A stretch of DNA of 61,547 nt from Acidobacteriota bacterium (GTDB lineage Bacteria > Acidobacteriota > Terriglobia > Bryobacterales > Bryobacteraceae), in assembly GCA_016870995.1 (NCBI GenBank), contig VFZU01000019.1, positions 1 to 61,547 of the forward strand. The letters are read 5' to 3'. A model generated the notes under the pieces. It ran no database searches and had not been told where the DNA came from. It was given only the letters and a program-made list of their open reading frames with translations. The position numbers were made by a program, and so were the translations under genes. This document shows, piece after piece, positions 17,465-26,332 of this stretch (its first letter is position 1; each line of letters opens with the position of its first letter).

Positions 17465-17623
17465 CTAACGCTTGCGCTGACCCTTGCTGAGTTTCTTGAT
17501 CTTGCGCTTCAGCGAACCACGATCTTGGCCCTTTTCGCGACCAGCATAAGCAGGTGCCTCAGCCCTTGCGGCACGCTTCAGTTTCTTGCGCTCGTCTTTA
17601 TCTTTTACGTGTTTCGTATTCAT
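17465..17623 (-). CDS. Small lysine/arginine-rich protein (52 aa)
   Basis: A short minus-strand frame from ATG 17623 to TAG 17465. About 40% of residues are Lys or Arg: N-T-K-H-V-K-D-K-D-E-R-K-K-L-K-R, then Y-A-G-R-E-K-G-Q-D-R-G, ending K-K-L-S-K-G-Q-R-K-R. The composition is like small ribosome- or nucleic acid-associated proteins, but I recognise no family. A terminator-like hairpin follows, and G+C-rich third positions support coding. No strong Shine-Dalgarno is visible (GGA about 15 bases upstream). Confidence 0.55.
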   Translation of the reverse strand: MNTKHVKDKDERKKLKRAARAEAPAYAGREKGQDRGSLKRKIKKLSKGQRKR

Positions 17624-17649
17624 CGATGAATCAATTCCAAACTTTCAGA

Positions 17650-18951
17650 CTACCGCACTCGTCGCCAGCCCGCAACCACGGCCAGCCCGATCAGACCGAA
17701 CACAAACGTTCCCGGCTCTGGCACAGCCTCGATTGCTTGGATTTGATAGATCGACCCTCCACCCCAATCCGATAGGAACAACGAGTCTTCAGTTGCATAC
17801 ACACCCAATATGTTCCCAATCGTACCCGGCGCAACAAAGTATTGAAGGAGGCTGTTGGTGGAATCAACAAAGACCAGCGGATTCTGGTTGTTCGTCCCTT
17901 GCGGGCCCGTCCCACCGCTAAACCCAACAAACACTCCGCCCTGATAAAGTCCCGGAAATAAGCTCGGCGCAAAGGCAATTTCTGCCGGACCCTCAGATCG
18001 CGCTCCACTCGCATCAATCCCCTGCGGTTGAAAGTTGATCAGGCTTGTTGTCACTCCATTGCAAGCCCCACTCCCCAGTTCAAGCAGAACATTCGTTCGA
18101 TATTGCGGATAACAGTTGGGATACCCGAACCGCAACACGCTTGTTCCCAAATCTGCTGCCGGGATGCGATTCAATTCATCTGCTTGTGGCGGCTCCAGCG
18201 GATTCGCCACACCAGCTTCGTCAATCGCATTATCTGCAAAGTACAGATCCCCAGTTGTGGGATGAAACGCCATCCCGTAGACATTCCGGATACCGCTGGC
18301 CACCTGTCGAAGGTTGGATGCGATTGGCGTTCCCCCCACTTCGCTAATCGTGACCATGTACAGAGAATCCCCCTGCAAGCTCTGGGCTGCCATTCCCATG
18401 CCACTGACTATGACTGGCGTAGTCGAAACTGCGCTATCGAATTCTGATCCAATGTTAAAAACCAGATCCACTGAGCCAGGTTGTCCAGGTGTTTGCCGCA
18501 TTGCCAGCCCCGGTGTCGGATGGCCATGTCCGGCAGGATACTGAAAGTCCAAACTCCCCACCTTGTTTAGCGGATCTCCAGCATTCGCCCCGGGTGCCAG
18601 GGCCGTGATGGACTTCGCCCCGAATTCACCAATGTAGTAAAGCTCACCCGCAGACTTGATTTGCGTTCCAGCCCCACCGCTAGCATTCGAATACAGAACC
18701 GTTGGCGATCCATCTGCAATGCCATCCTTGTTGGTGTCTGTGTAGCGAACTACTTGGGCCGTACTGAACCCCGGGGATTGCACCGCCAGCAAAGATCCAT
18801 CCTTTGCCCGAATCACGCTATTCGGCAACGGTTGCCCACTGGCAAATTGGGTCACGCGGAACAGGCTGCTGTCCACCGTCGGCACATTCAGTATGTTCGT
18901 GCAATACCCAGAAACTGCCAGCACGAACAACATCGCCAGTGTAATTTTCAT
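17650..18951 (-). CDS. PEP-CTERM beta-propeller protein (sugar dehydrogenase-like)
   Basis: 433 residues from ATG 18951 (an upstream in-frame ATG at 19035 would put 28 non-signal residues first and run into uvrD). Signal peptide K-I-T-L-A-M-L-F-V-L-A-V-S-G-Y-C. The centre resembles six-bladed glucose/sorbosone dehydrogenase-type propellers: G-I-R-N-V-Y-G-M-A-F-H-P-T-T-G-D-L-Y-F-A-D-N near 235 and R-I-P-A-A-D-L-G near 275. The end is a full PEP-CTERM signal: V-P-E-P-G-T-F, hydrophobic stretch, W-R-R-V-R. It would be sorted by an exosortase to the envelope surface. The enzymatic activity is uncertain. Confidence 0.85.
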   Translation of the reverse strand: MKITLAMLFVLAVSGYCTNILNVPTVDSSLFRVTQFASGQPLPNSVIRAKDGSLLAVQSPGFSTAQVVRYTDTNKDGIADGSPTVLYSNASGGAGTQIKSAGELYYIGEFGAKSITALAPGANAGDPLNKVGSLDFQYPAGHGHPTPGLAMRQTPGQPGSVDLVFNIGSEFDSAVSTTPVIVSGMGMAAQSLQGDSLYMVTISEVGGTPIASNLRQVASGIRNVYGMAFHPTTGDLYFADNAIDEAGVANPLEPPQADELNRIPAADLGTSVLRFGYPNCYPQYRTNVLLELGSGACNGVTTSLINFQPQGIDASGARSEGPAEIAFAPSLFPGLYQGGVFVGFSGGTGPQGTNNQNPLVFVDSTNSLLQYFVAPGTIGNILGVYATEDSLFLSDWGGGSIYQIQAIEAVPEPGTFVFGLIGLAVVAGWRRVR

Positions 18952-19009
18952 AAATCGGAAAAGTTGGCAAAAATCGGCGATCCAGTCAAATTCTGGCAGT
19001 TGCCGCTGG

Positions 19010-21508
19010 CTAGTCCAGCTTCGTAATCCCAGCAAACTTCTCCACCAGCTTTTTCAGCCCATGGCTCGAGAAATGGATCACCAGCTTCGCATCTTCCCCA
19101 TCACCTTCTCGCCGCACCACTGTCCCCCGCCCATACCGCGGATGACTCACCGACGAACCCGATCGTAACCCGCTCGACTTCGCCACCTGCTTTGCCGCGG
19201 GTCGAAACGTATTCAGCACGGGCTTCGGCGCAACCGGCGCAACCGGCGCTGTCGGCTTCACAGGCGCCACAGGCGCAACCGGCGCAGCCTTCTTCTCTTC
19301 CCACGGCGGCGCATCATCCTGATCTCCAAACAACGACCCCGTCGTCGGCTTCGGCGCTGCCGCAGGCGCAGAGGGCTTCACGGGCGCCACCGGCGTCACC
19401 GCACAAGGCACCACCGGCTTCGCCGTCGCAGCCGAATTCCCACCCCCAAAAAACGAATTGATGTTATCCGCAACCTGCCCCGGCCGCGATCCATAACTAT
19501 ACTTCCGCACCGTCTCGCGCGCTTCCCACTGCTCCCCGCGCAAGTCCACCTGCGGCGTCACCATCAATCGGCTCAAGCGCTCTGCATACGTCTCCGGCAC
19601 CTCACGGATAAACCGCGAAGTCAGTGCTGGCTCCGGCATCCCCCCGCCATACCGCCGTCTCATCCGCGCCCAGCTCATGAATAACTGCTGCCGCGCCCGC
19701 GTCATCCCCACATAACAAAGCCGCCGCTCTTCTTCCATCTGGTTATCGTCTTGCAGCGCCCGCGAATGCGGAAACAGCCCCTCTTCCATCCCCGCCAGAA
19801 ACACCACCGGAAACTCCAGCCCCTTCGCGTTATGAATCGTCAACAATGAAATCTGCGCCTTCTCATTCACCTGGTCCGCATCCGAAACCAGTGCCGCATG
19901 ATCCAGAAAATCGCCGATCGATTCGCCTCTCTCGCTCGCTTCCGCCGCCGCGTTGATCAATTCGAGTAAGTTCGCAACGCGCCCTTCATTCTCCGGCGCG
20001 GGGTTCTCTTCAAGCGACTTGATATACCCCGTCCGGGCCAACAAATTCCGCAACAGATCCTCAACCGACTGTTTTTCCAAACCCTCGCGCAACTCAAGGA
20101 TCATCCCTCGAAACGCCCCCAGCGCCGCCTCCGCCCTCGACCCCAGCTCCTTCTTCTCGATCAGTTGCTCAATGGCCGCCCACAGCGATACCTGATTGTC
20201 GAGCGCATACGCATCCACCTGATCCATCGTCGTCTTGCCGATCCCACGAGCCGGCGTATTCACCACCCGCAACAACGCAATCGAATCTGTCGGATTCACG
20301 ACTAACTTCAGGTAACTCAGCGCATCCTTGATTTCCGCCCGATTGTAAAAGCTCAGTCCACCAACTACGGTGTACTTACGCCCATACCGCCGCAACGCCT
20401 CTTCAATCTGCCGCGATTGCGAATTCGTCCGATACAGAATCGCCACCTGCGCCCCCGGGTCCCGGTCCAGCGCCTTATCGATCCGGTCCGCGATCCACAG
20501 CGCTTCATTCTCCCCATCCATCGCCTCATACATCCCGATCTTCGGCCCCGAAGTCTGCTCCGTCCAGAGATTCTTCCCCTTGCGCTGCGTGTTATTCGCC
20601 ACCACCGCGCTCGCTGCCTCAATGATGTTCTTCGTCGACCGGTAATTCTGCTCAAGGCGCACAATCTTCGCCCCCGCATAATCCCGCTCGAAATCCAGAA
20701 TGTTCCGAATATCCGCTCCGCGCCACGAGTAAATCGACTGATCCTCGTCCCCCACCGCCACCACATTCCCGTGCCCCGCACTTAGCAAACGCATCAGCTC
20801 ATACTGGCTCCGGTTCGTATCCTGATACTCATCCACCATCACAAATTGATACCGCCGGTTATAAACCTCCCGCAGCGCCGCATCATGCCGTAACAACCGC
20901 ACACTCTCAAGCAGTAAGTCATCAAAGTCCACCGCGTTCGCTTGCCGCAGCCGGTCCTCGTACTGCTCATAAATCACCGCCATCCGCGACGACTTCGGGT
21001 CCTTCGCGTTTTTCAACAAATCCTGCGGCCCCTCGTGATGGCTCTTGGCATGACTGATCTTTGACAACATCGCCCGATACTGCATGAACTTCTCGTCCAA
21101 CCCCAGTCCCTTGAAGATCTGCTTGATCAGCGCCATCTGGTCGTCATCGTCATAGATGTTGAACTGCCGCGTAAACCCAGGCCGCAAGTCCGCCAGCCGG
21201 TCCCCATCCCGCCTCAACAACCGCACACAAAACGAGTGGAACGTCGAAACAAACGGCAACTCATAAGAAATCCCCGTCGAACCCAGCAACCCCTCCACCC
21301 GCCCCTTCATCTCCCGAGCCGCTTTATTCGTAAACGTCACCGCCAAAACCGCATAACCGGGCACCCCATGCCCGTGAACCAGATTCGCCATCCGGTGTGT
21401 AATCACGCGCGTTTTCCCCGATCCCGCCCCAGCAAGGATCAAGAGTGCCCCCTCAATGTGTGCAGCGGCCTCTCGCTGTGTGGGATTCAATCCTTCAAGA
21501 AAGTCCAT
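19010..21508 (-). CDS. ATP-dependent DNA helicase, UvrD/PcrA/Rep type
   Basis: 832 residues from ATG 21508, which begins the conserved M-D-F-L-E-G-L-N-P-T-Q-R-E-A-A; an in-frame ATG 129 bases upstream is not supported. SF1A helicase motifs in order: L-A-G-A-G-S-G-K-T (Walker A, about 27-35), V-D-E-Y-Q-D-T-N (motif II), G-D-E-D-Q-S-I-Y-S-W-R-G-A, L-E-Q-N-Y-R-S, T-I-H-N-A-K-G-L-E-F, V-G-M-T-R-A. An Ala/Pro/Val-rich linker (about 690-770) precedes a Tudor-like C-terminal domain (V-S-H-P-R-Y-G-R-G-T-V), as in PcrA, where it contacts RNA polymerase. It acts in excision repair and replication-fork processing. Confidence 0.95.
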   Translation of the reverse strand: MDFLEGLNPTQREAAAHIEGALLILAGAGSGKTRVITHRMANLVHGHGVPGYAVLAVTFTNKAAREMKGRVEGLLGSTGISYELPFVSTFHSFCVRLLRRDGDRLADLRPGFTRQFNIYDDDDQMALIKQIFKGLGLDEKFMQYRAMLSKISHAKSHHEGPQDLLKNAKDPKSSRMAVIYEQYEDRLRQANAVDFDDLLLESVRLLRHDAALREVYNRRYQFVMVDEYQDTNRSQYELMRLLSAGHGNVVAVGDEDQSIYSWRGADIRNILDFERDYAGAKIVRLEQNYRSTKNIIEAASAVVANNTQRKGKNLWTEQTSGPKIGMYEAMDGENEALWIADRIDKALDRDPGAQVAILYRTNSQSRQIEEALRRYGRKYTVVGGLSFYNRAEIKDALSYLKLVVNPTDSIALLRVVNTPARGIGKTTMDQVDAYALDNQVSLWAAIEQLIEKKELGSRAEAALGAFRGMILELREGLEKQSVEDLLRNLLARTGYIKSLEENPAPENEGRVANLLELINAAAEASERGESIGDFLDHAALVSDADQVNEKAQISLLTIHNAKGLEFPVVFLAGMEEGLFPHSRALQDDNQMEEERRLCYVGMTRARQQLFMSWARMRRRYGGGMPEPALTSRFIREVPETYAERLSRLMVTPQVDLRGEQWEARETVRKYSYGSRPGQVADNINSFFGGGNSAATAKPVVPCAVTPVAPVKPSAPAAAPKPTTGSLFGDQDDAPPWEEKKAAPVAPVAPVKPTAPVAPVAPKPVLNTFRPAAKQVAKSSGLRSGSSVSHPRYGRGTVVRREGDGEDAKLVIHFSSHGLKKLVEKFAGITKLD
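19215..19400. repeat. Imperfect tandem repeat inside the helicase linker
   Basis: Short units such as GGCGCAACCGGC recur several times around 19226-19290 and, more diverged, at about 19355-19400. They encode the V-A-P-V-A-P-V-K-P-type linker of the helicase. Such repeats change length easily by slippage; the frame is intact here. Confidence 0.55.
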
Positions 21509-21583
21509 TGTTTTCAATATCCTATCACGTTCCAAGCCAATCCGTACACTCTCATAGGCATATGTGCAAACTCGTATACCGAT

Positions 21584-21644
21584 TACCCTCATATAGGGGG
21601 TAGTGTTGCCCTCAAAAGAGTGTAATAATACCCTCAAAATAGGG
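21584..21644. promoter_or_regulatory. Pair of palindromic motifs upstream of a small gene
   Basis: TACCCTCATATAGGG (from 21584, extended to a GGTA end at 21602) and TACCCTCAAAATAGGG (21629-21644) are near-identical imperfect palindromes about 45 bp apart. A half-site-like CCCTCAAAA lies between them at about 21610. They lie between the helicase start (21508, minus) and the small gene at 21681 (plus), so they could be operators for either promoter. No regulator is identified. Confidence 0.45.
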
Positions 21645-21680
21645 ATTGAGTACCAAGGAAAGTACTAGTACAAGTAACGT

Positions 21681-21902
21681 ATGTCGCGTAGTAAGACCTC
21701 CCCTAATCCAGCCCGACGTCAGGACGTTCAAAAGGAATTGAACCGCCTCCACCGTCGCCGGCTGGCCTTGATCAACCTCATTCGCTCCGTTGAAGAATAC
21801 CTTCTCGTTGCCGATTCGAGCGACTCGCTGCTTAGCGGAGTCCCGCGGAAACCCAATCTCAAGGTGGTTTACACCCGTGCAATCAAAGAAATGATGGCCT
21901 GA
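21681..21902 (+). CDS. Small hypothetical protein
   Basis: 73 residues, strongly basic in the first half (S-R-S-K-T-S-P-N-P-A-R-R-Q) with a likely amphipathic helix (V-Q-K-E-L-N-R-L-H-R-R-R-L-A-L-I-N-L-I-R-S-V-E-E-Y-L). No family recognised; the helix could be a coiled coil. No clear Shine-Dalgarno precedes ATG 21681. Repeated palindromes upstream suggest regulated expression. It converges with lepB, stop to stop, 6 bp apart. Confidence 0.55.
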   Translation: MSRSKTSPNPARRQDVQKELNRLHRRRLALINLIRSVEEYLLVADSSDSLLSGVPRKPNLKVVYTRAIKEMMA

Positions 21903-21908
21903 TCCCGA

Positions 21909-22463
21909 CTACCGCAAGCGACCCAACTTCTCCAGCGGCCAATATATAAACACTGCCTTGCCATAGATATACTCCCGCGGCACGCTCCCCCAACTTCGCG
22001 AATCGTTTGAGGCGCTGCGGTGATCCCCCATCACATAGAACTCGTCTGGTTTCACCCTCACGCGCGGCGCGCTGATCCGGTCCAGAAACTCTTCCGGTAC
22101 GTACGGTTCCTCGATCTGGGCTCCATTCAGCAGAACCGCGCCTTCCTTCACTTCCACCCAATCTCCCGGCACTCCAATCACCCGCTTGATGTACGACTTT
22201 GTCGTGTCTCCCGGATACAGAAACACCACCATATCCCCGCGCCGGATCTCCTCGATCCCAAACCGATAGGTAAACTTATTGATGAAGATCCGTTCCTGAT
22301 CACGCAGAGCCGGCATCATGGATGTCCCCTCAACCTTCACTGGCTGATACAGAAACAGAATGATCGCCACCGCGATGAGCACGCTCAACACAAGGTCCCT
22401 CATAAAAAATCCCGCCGAAGGTTGCGGCGGCGTCGCTGCTGGTTCGCCTGTGTGGTTGGTCAT
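21909..22463 (-). CDS. lepB: Signal peptidase I
   Basis: 184 residues. One N-terminal membrane anchor (D-L-V-L-S-V-L-I-A-V-A-I-I-L-F-L, about 23-39) is followed by the S26 catalytic domain. Nucleophile Ser48 lies in G-T-S-M-M-P-A-L, the general base Lys93 in S-Y-I-K-R-V-I-G-V-P-G-D, and G-D-H-R-S-A-S-N-D-S-R-S-W-G is box E near the C-terminus. It removes signal peptides from Sec and Tat substrates at the outer face of the inner membrane. Its start codon lies inside the likely 5' end of the divergent glycosyltransferase, leaving no separate promoter space. Confidence 0.95.
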   Translation of the reverse strand: MTNHTGEPAATPPQPSAGFFMRDLVLSVLIAVAIILFLYQPVKVEGTSMMPALRDQERIFINKFTYRFGIEEIRRGDMVVFLYPGDTTKSYIKRVIGVPGDWVEVKEGAVLLNGAQIEEPYVPEEFLDRISAPRVRVKPDEFYVMGDHRSASNDSRSWGSVPREYIYGKAVFIYWPLEKLGRLR

Positions 22464-25400
22464 TCCCGCCTACAATGAGCAAGACGTAATCGCGCAAACT
22501 TTGTTGCGTCTGCCTACTGGCATTTTCTCGCACACCATCGTCGCCGACAACGGCTCCACAGATAATACTTCGATCGAAGCCCGCCGCGCCGGCGCCACAG
22601 TCATCCAAACCACAGAAAAAGGCTACGGTGCCGCCTGCCTCGCCGCACTTGCCCAGGCTCCCGACGACGCCATCCTTGTCTTCCTTCAGGCTGACGGCAG
22701 CGAGGACGCAAGCGAAGCCACCCAACTCATCGAGCCCATCCGCAACAACACCGCCGACCTCGTCATCGGCTCTCGCGTCCTCGGCAAGGCCCAACAAGGC
22801 GCAATCCGCCCCCACCAGCGCTTCGGTAATTGGCTCTGCACACGCCTGATCGGCCTCTTCTGGGGCCAACGCCTTTCCGACCTCGGCCCCTTCCGCGCCA
22901 TCCGCGCCTCCACCCTCAAAAAGCTCAACCTCAAAGACCGCAACTACGGCTGGATCGTCGAGATGCACATCCGCGCCGCCCAACAAAAGCTCCGCGTCCT
23001 CGAACTCCCCGTCTCCTCCGGCCTCCGTCAGGCCGGCACCGAGAAAGTCTCCGGCAACCTAATCGCCAGCATCAAGGCCGCAATCAAGATGCTCTTCACA
23101 ATATTCAAAATCGCCTCCCGCGATTTCGACCATCTTTTGTCGGTGATCTTCGGACCCCTCTACTGGTGGTATCTGATGGCCGCAATCATCTTCCTCCTCT
23201 GGTACCTCTTCAGCAGCGGCCCCCTCCACGCCCAAACCCCCATCACCACCTCCTCCACCGAAGTCCTCATCGACCTCGTCGTCCGCGACAAGCGTGGCCG
23301 CCCAATCAGAGACCTCTCACCCTCCGACATCTCCATCACCGCCGACGGCAAACCTTACGACCTCAAATCCCTACGCTGGGTCAACCCAACCATCTCACAA
23401 CCCACGCCCTCCCAACCAGCAACAGAAACCTCCTCACAACCCACCCCCGCTCAATCCGCCCCCGACCCCCTCAAAGAACTCCGCTTCGTCACCCTCCTCT
23501 TCGAACCCCTCCCTCGCGAATCCGCCCGCCTCGCCCAGAAAACCGCTCTTGCTCTCCTCGACAAAGCCGCCAGCCCCAACACCTTCTTCTCCATCCTCCT
23601 CGCCCGCGAAAAGCTAAAGCTCGTTCAGAACTACACCAACGATCCCACCGATCTCAAGAAAGCCATCCGGGCCGTTACCTCAATGGCTCGCTACAAAGAA
23701 GCCGACGACCTCACAACACTCGCCGAACGCCGGCTCCGCAACCTCGCCGGCAATGGCGAAGAGTTCGATCGTTTCCTCCGCGGCGAAATTCCCAAACCCC
23801 CTGGCATCAACCTCAGCGCTCAAGCCCCCAACGCCGCCGACCTCGTCCGCGCCAAACAAGCCGAGATCGCCCTCAACATGCTCGGCATGTCCGACAGCTT
23901 CCAGCGCCAATACTCCGGCCGCGTCTCGCTCAATTCCCTCCGCGCCGCCATCCGCTCGGTCGCCTCTCTCCCGGGCCGCAAAACCATCGTCTATGTCTGT
24001 CGCGGTCTCGGCAGCCACCCCAGCCTCAACCCCACCTTCCAGTCCCTCATCGAAGCCGCCAACGCCGCCGGCGTCTCCATCTACGGGGTCAATGCCACCG
24101 GCCTCGAACAAGCCGAACGCACCCGCGAAGCCGCCAATATGCTCGCCCGCGCCGCTGCGGCCAGCGCCTCAAACATCAATAACGCGGGCGACCGCGCCGT
24201 CACCCGCGAAGAAGCCATGTCCTTCGAGACCGCCGAGCAATCCGCCCTCGCCAATCCCAACACCCTCCTCGCCGAGCTCGCCTCCGCAACCGGCGGCCTC
24301 CTCCTCTCCGACTCGAACGACTCCCGCAAGATGGCCTCCCAAATCGCCGAAGACATCGGCTCCTATTGGGAAATCGCCTTCTCCCCCAAGTCCCCGCCCT
24401 CGACGGCAGCTTCCACCCCATCGCCGTCAAGGTCAAGCGCAAGGACGTCAAGATCCAGGCCCGCAAGGGCTTCTATGCCCTCGGCGCTGGCGACTTCAAA
24501 GTCGTCGCCCCCTACGAGGTCTCCCTCCTCCAGGCCCTCAATCGCAACCCTCCTCCCGACGCCATACCCTTCGAAGCCCTCACCCTCGATCTCAATGCCG
24601 ATCCCACCGGCAACACCGTCACCGAAATCGTCGCCGAACTCCCCATCGCCGAGTTCGATCTCGAAGACCTCCCTACTGAAAACACCTTCCGCCTCAAGGC
24701 CGCCGTCCTCGCCTTCCTCCGCGACAAGTCCGGCAACATCACCGAGCGCCTCAGCCAGCAAATCGACTACGCCGCCCCGCTCGCCTCAAAGGACAAAGCC
24801 CTCCGCGGCACCCTCCAGTGGCACCGCTCCCTCAACGCCAAACCCGGCGACTACACTCTTGAAGTCGCCTTTGCCGACCGCACCACCAAGCGCTACGGTG
24901 TCAAAAAGATCCCCGTCACGATTCCCGCCCGCAACCCCAACACGCTCGAGATCGGAGCCATCTCCCGCGTCCGCGCCGACGCCTCCATGTCACCCCACGC
25001 AATCAACACTCTCCCGCTCGCTGGCGCCAACGATTCCATCTCTCTCAACATCCCCCTTCAGCCCGCCCCCAACCAACCTGCGCCTCCCACCCTGCAAGCC
25101 GAAATCTACAAAGACAACGAACTCGCCGCCAACCTCACCGTCCCCAACACTCTCATCTCCATCCCAACGCAAACCCTCGAACCCGGCGACTACTCCATCA
25201 AATTCAAAGCCACCCAGGGCACTCTCACGCCACCCGCTCCTACGACTTCCGTCTCACCGCCTTTCCCTCCTACCAGCCCAAACCCAAACAACCCGACCAA
25301 CCCGTCGAGACCACCGTCTCTCTAACACTACCCACCTTCACCGCCGCCTCCACCACCACTCTCACCAAACAAGAACAATCCGCCCTCATCGACGAAGTGA

Positions 25401-25506
25401 AGCAACGCGGCCGCGACTGGGCCGCCAACCTCGCCAATTTCCTTTGCCTCCAACTCACCGACCGCAGCTTCGACCTTCAAGGCCCCGGCCTGTTGTTCAA
25501 GCGTGA
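22450..25506 (+). CDS. Fused ORF: family 2 glycosyltransferase plus VWA-domain protein, frameshifted tail
   Basis: Residues 1 to about 235 are a GT2 domain like dolichyl-phosphate sugar transferases: V-I-P-A-Y-N-E-Q-D-V-I, V-A-D-N-G-S-T-D-N-T, F-L-Q-A-D-G-S-E-D (in place of D-x-D), G-S-R-V-L-G-K. With no stop codon the frame enters M-A-A-I-I-F-L-L-W-Y-L-F-S-S-G-P-L-H-A-Q (ATG 23176), which looks like the signal peptide of a separate exported VWA protein (V-L-I-D-L-V-V-R-D-K-R-G-R-P-I, S-L-P-G-R-K-T-I-V-Y-V). Around 24395 the VWA coding shifts frame; the rest of this frame to 25506 is low-complexity Ser/Pro/Arg out-of-frame translation. GTG 22450 is the likely start; ATGs at 22360 and 22375 are alternatives inside antisense lepB. 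Confidence 0.6.
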   Translation: MWLVIPAYNEQDVIAQTLLRLPTGIFSHTIVADNGSTDNTSIEARRAGATVIQTTEKGYGAACLAALAQAPDDAILVFLQADGSEDASEATQLIEPIRNNTADLVIGSRVLGKAQQGAIRPHQRFGNWLCTRLIGLFWGQRLSDLGPFRAIRASTLKKLNLKDRNYGWIVEMHIRAAQQKLRVLELPVSSGLRQAGTEKVSGNLIASIKAAIKMLFTIFKIASRDFDHLLSVIFGPLYWWYLMAAIIFLLWYLFSSGPLHAQTPITTSSTEVLIDLVVRDKRGRPIRDLSPSDISITADGKPYDLKSLRWVNPTISQPTPSQPATETSSQPTPAQSAPDPLKELRFVTLLFEPLPRESARLAQKTALALLDKAASPNTFFSILLAREKLKLVQNYTNDPTDLKKAIRAVTSMARYKEADDLTTLAERRLRNLAGNGEEFDRFLRGEIPKPPGINLSAQAPNAADLVRAKQAEIALNMLGMSDSFQRQYSGRVSLNSLRAAIRSVASLPGRKTIVYVCRGLGSHPSLNPTFQSLIEAANAAGVSIYGVNATGLEQAERTREAANMLARAAAASASNINNAGDRAVTREEAMSFETAEQSALANPNTLLAELASATGGLLLSDSNDSRKMASQIAEDIGSYWEIAFSPKSPPSTAASTPSPSRSSARTSRSRPARASMPSALATSKSSPPTRSPSSRPSIATLLPTPYPSKPSPSISMPIPPATPSPKSSPNSPSPSSISKTSLLKTPSASRPPSSPSSATSPATSPSASASKSTTPPRSPQRTKPSAAPSSGTAPSTPNPATTLLKSPLPTAPPSATVSKRSPSRFPPATPTRSRSEPSPASAPTPPCHPTQSTLSRSLAPTIPSLSTSPFSPPPTNLRLPPCKPKSTKTTNSPPTSPSPTLSSPSQRKPSNPATTPSNSKPPRALSRHPLLRLPSHRLSLLPAQTQTTRPTRRDHRLSNTTHLHRRLHHHSHQTRTIRPHRRSEATRPRLGRQPRQFPLPPTHRPQLRPSRPRPVVQA
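24396..25475 (+). pseudogene. Out-of-frame C-terminal part of the VWA gene
   Basis: After the frameshift at about 24391-24402, coding continues in the next frame (L-D-G-S-F-H-P-I-A-V-K-V-K-R-K-D-V-K-I, R-K-G-F-Y-A-L) to about 25225. It then shifts again (H-A-T-R-S-Y-D-F-R-L-T-A-F-P-S-Y through R-D-W-A-A-N-L-A-N-F-L-C). The sequence S-Y-W-E-I-A-F-S-P-K before the break and L-D-G-S-F-H after it join naturally, as in acidobacterial VWA proteins. The end at about 25475 collides with antisense coding of the winged-helix gene, so the C-terminus is lost. Two frameshifts and a truncation make it a pseudogene. Confidence 0.7.
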
Positions 25507-26248
25507 TCGCAGTTTGCGCAATCAGTTCGGCCGTCAGATCGGGGAGCGAGTCCGTCCACTCGCGATGCCACAAGACATCGCCGTTAGAGCGGCGCAGTTC
25601 CGCTGTCAGGGTTTGATTCTGTAGCGTGCCAGTCAGATGGAAGTCACTAGATTTGGCGCCGCTGAGCGGTTGCACGACTTGAACCTGTATGCCGTCCATA
25701 CGACCGATGCCCGCGGCGACTTCTGCGGCGAGCGCGGCACCATTGGGACCAGTCAGCGCGTGAATCGCAACAGTGGGTTGCTGGTTGGAGGGCGGCTGGT
25801 CTTCAGCCATCCAGAATTCCCATTGGCGGCGACCGGAGCCAAGAGTGACAAGAAAGAGGACAAGAGCCGCCGTGGCCCAAACCCAGACAGGGATCCGGCG
25901 CCGGGCGGGGAGCGAAGTGGTAACCGGCGCAACGAACTGGTATCCGGTTTTGGGAAGCGTCTCGATAAACGTCGTGTCACCGGCCACAGCAGCAAGTGCC
26001 TTGCGCAGCTGAAAGACATGTTGCGTGAGGTTGTTCTCTTCGACGTGGACGTCCGGCCAGACCAGTTCCCGCAGTTCCTGTTTATCGACCGGACGACCCG
26101 CCCGCTCAACCAGAGCAAGCAGCAAATCGAACTGTTTGGCGGTGAGAGTCAAGGGTTGGCCGCGCCAGAGGAGGGTACGGGACTGCGGCTTCAGCGTGAA
26201 CTCGTGGAATTGGTGAACCGGCTTCACAAAAACACCAGCATATCGCAA
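25328..26248 (-). CDS. Membrane winged-helix regulator (CadC/ToxR-like), truncated
   Basis: 306 codons from ATG 26248. Residues about 12-105 are an OmpR-type DNA-binding domain: F-T-L-K-P-Q-S-R-T-L-L-W-R-G, L-T-A-K-Q-F-D-L-L-L-A-L-V, L-V-W-P-D-V-H-V-E-E-N-N-L-T-Q-H, I-E-T-L-P-K-T-G-Y-Q-F-V. A membrane helix follows (V-W-V-W-A-T-A-A-L-V-L-F-L, about 125-140), then a TolB-like periplasmic segment to about 250. The final 55 residues (from K-V-E-A-A-V-G-E-L) are antisense of the VWA gene and end in a Gly run, so the native C-terminus, usually TPRs, is missing. Divergent from the propeller gene. Confidence 0.72.
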   Translation of the reverse strand: MRYAGVFVKPVHQFHEFTLKPQSRTLLWRGQPLTLTAKQFDLLLALVERAGRPVDKQELRELVWPDVHVEENNLTQHVFQLRKALAAVAGDTTFIETLPKTGYQFVAPVTTSLPARRRIPVWVWATAALVLFLVTLGSGRRQWEFWMAEDQPPSNQQPTVAIHALTGPNGAALAAEVAAGIGRMDGIQVQVVQPLSGAKSSDFHLTGTLQNQTLTAELRRSNGDVLWHREWTDSLPDLTAELIAQTAITLEQQAGALKVEAAVGELEAKEIGEVGGPVAAALLHFVDEGGLFLFGESGGGGGGEGG

Positions 26249-26332
26249 GTATTTGAAACCATTGAGATTTAAGAAGGATTAAGAACGAATGACTGGCCAC
26301 TAGAGCAAGTTTTTGGCACTCTTGCCAAAGCT

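Noticed and set aside
19215-19400. Repeats considered as a CRISPR or minisatellite
   Set aside because: Units are short, contiguous and in frame with the helicase linker; no spacers.
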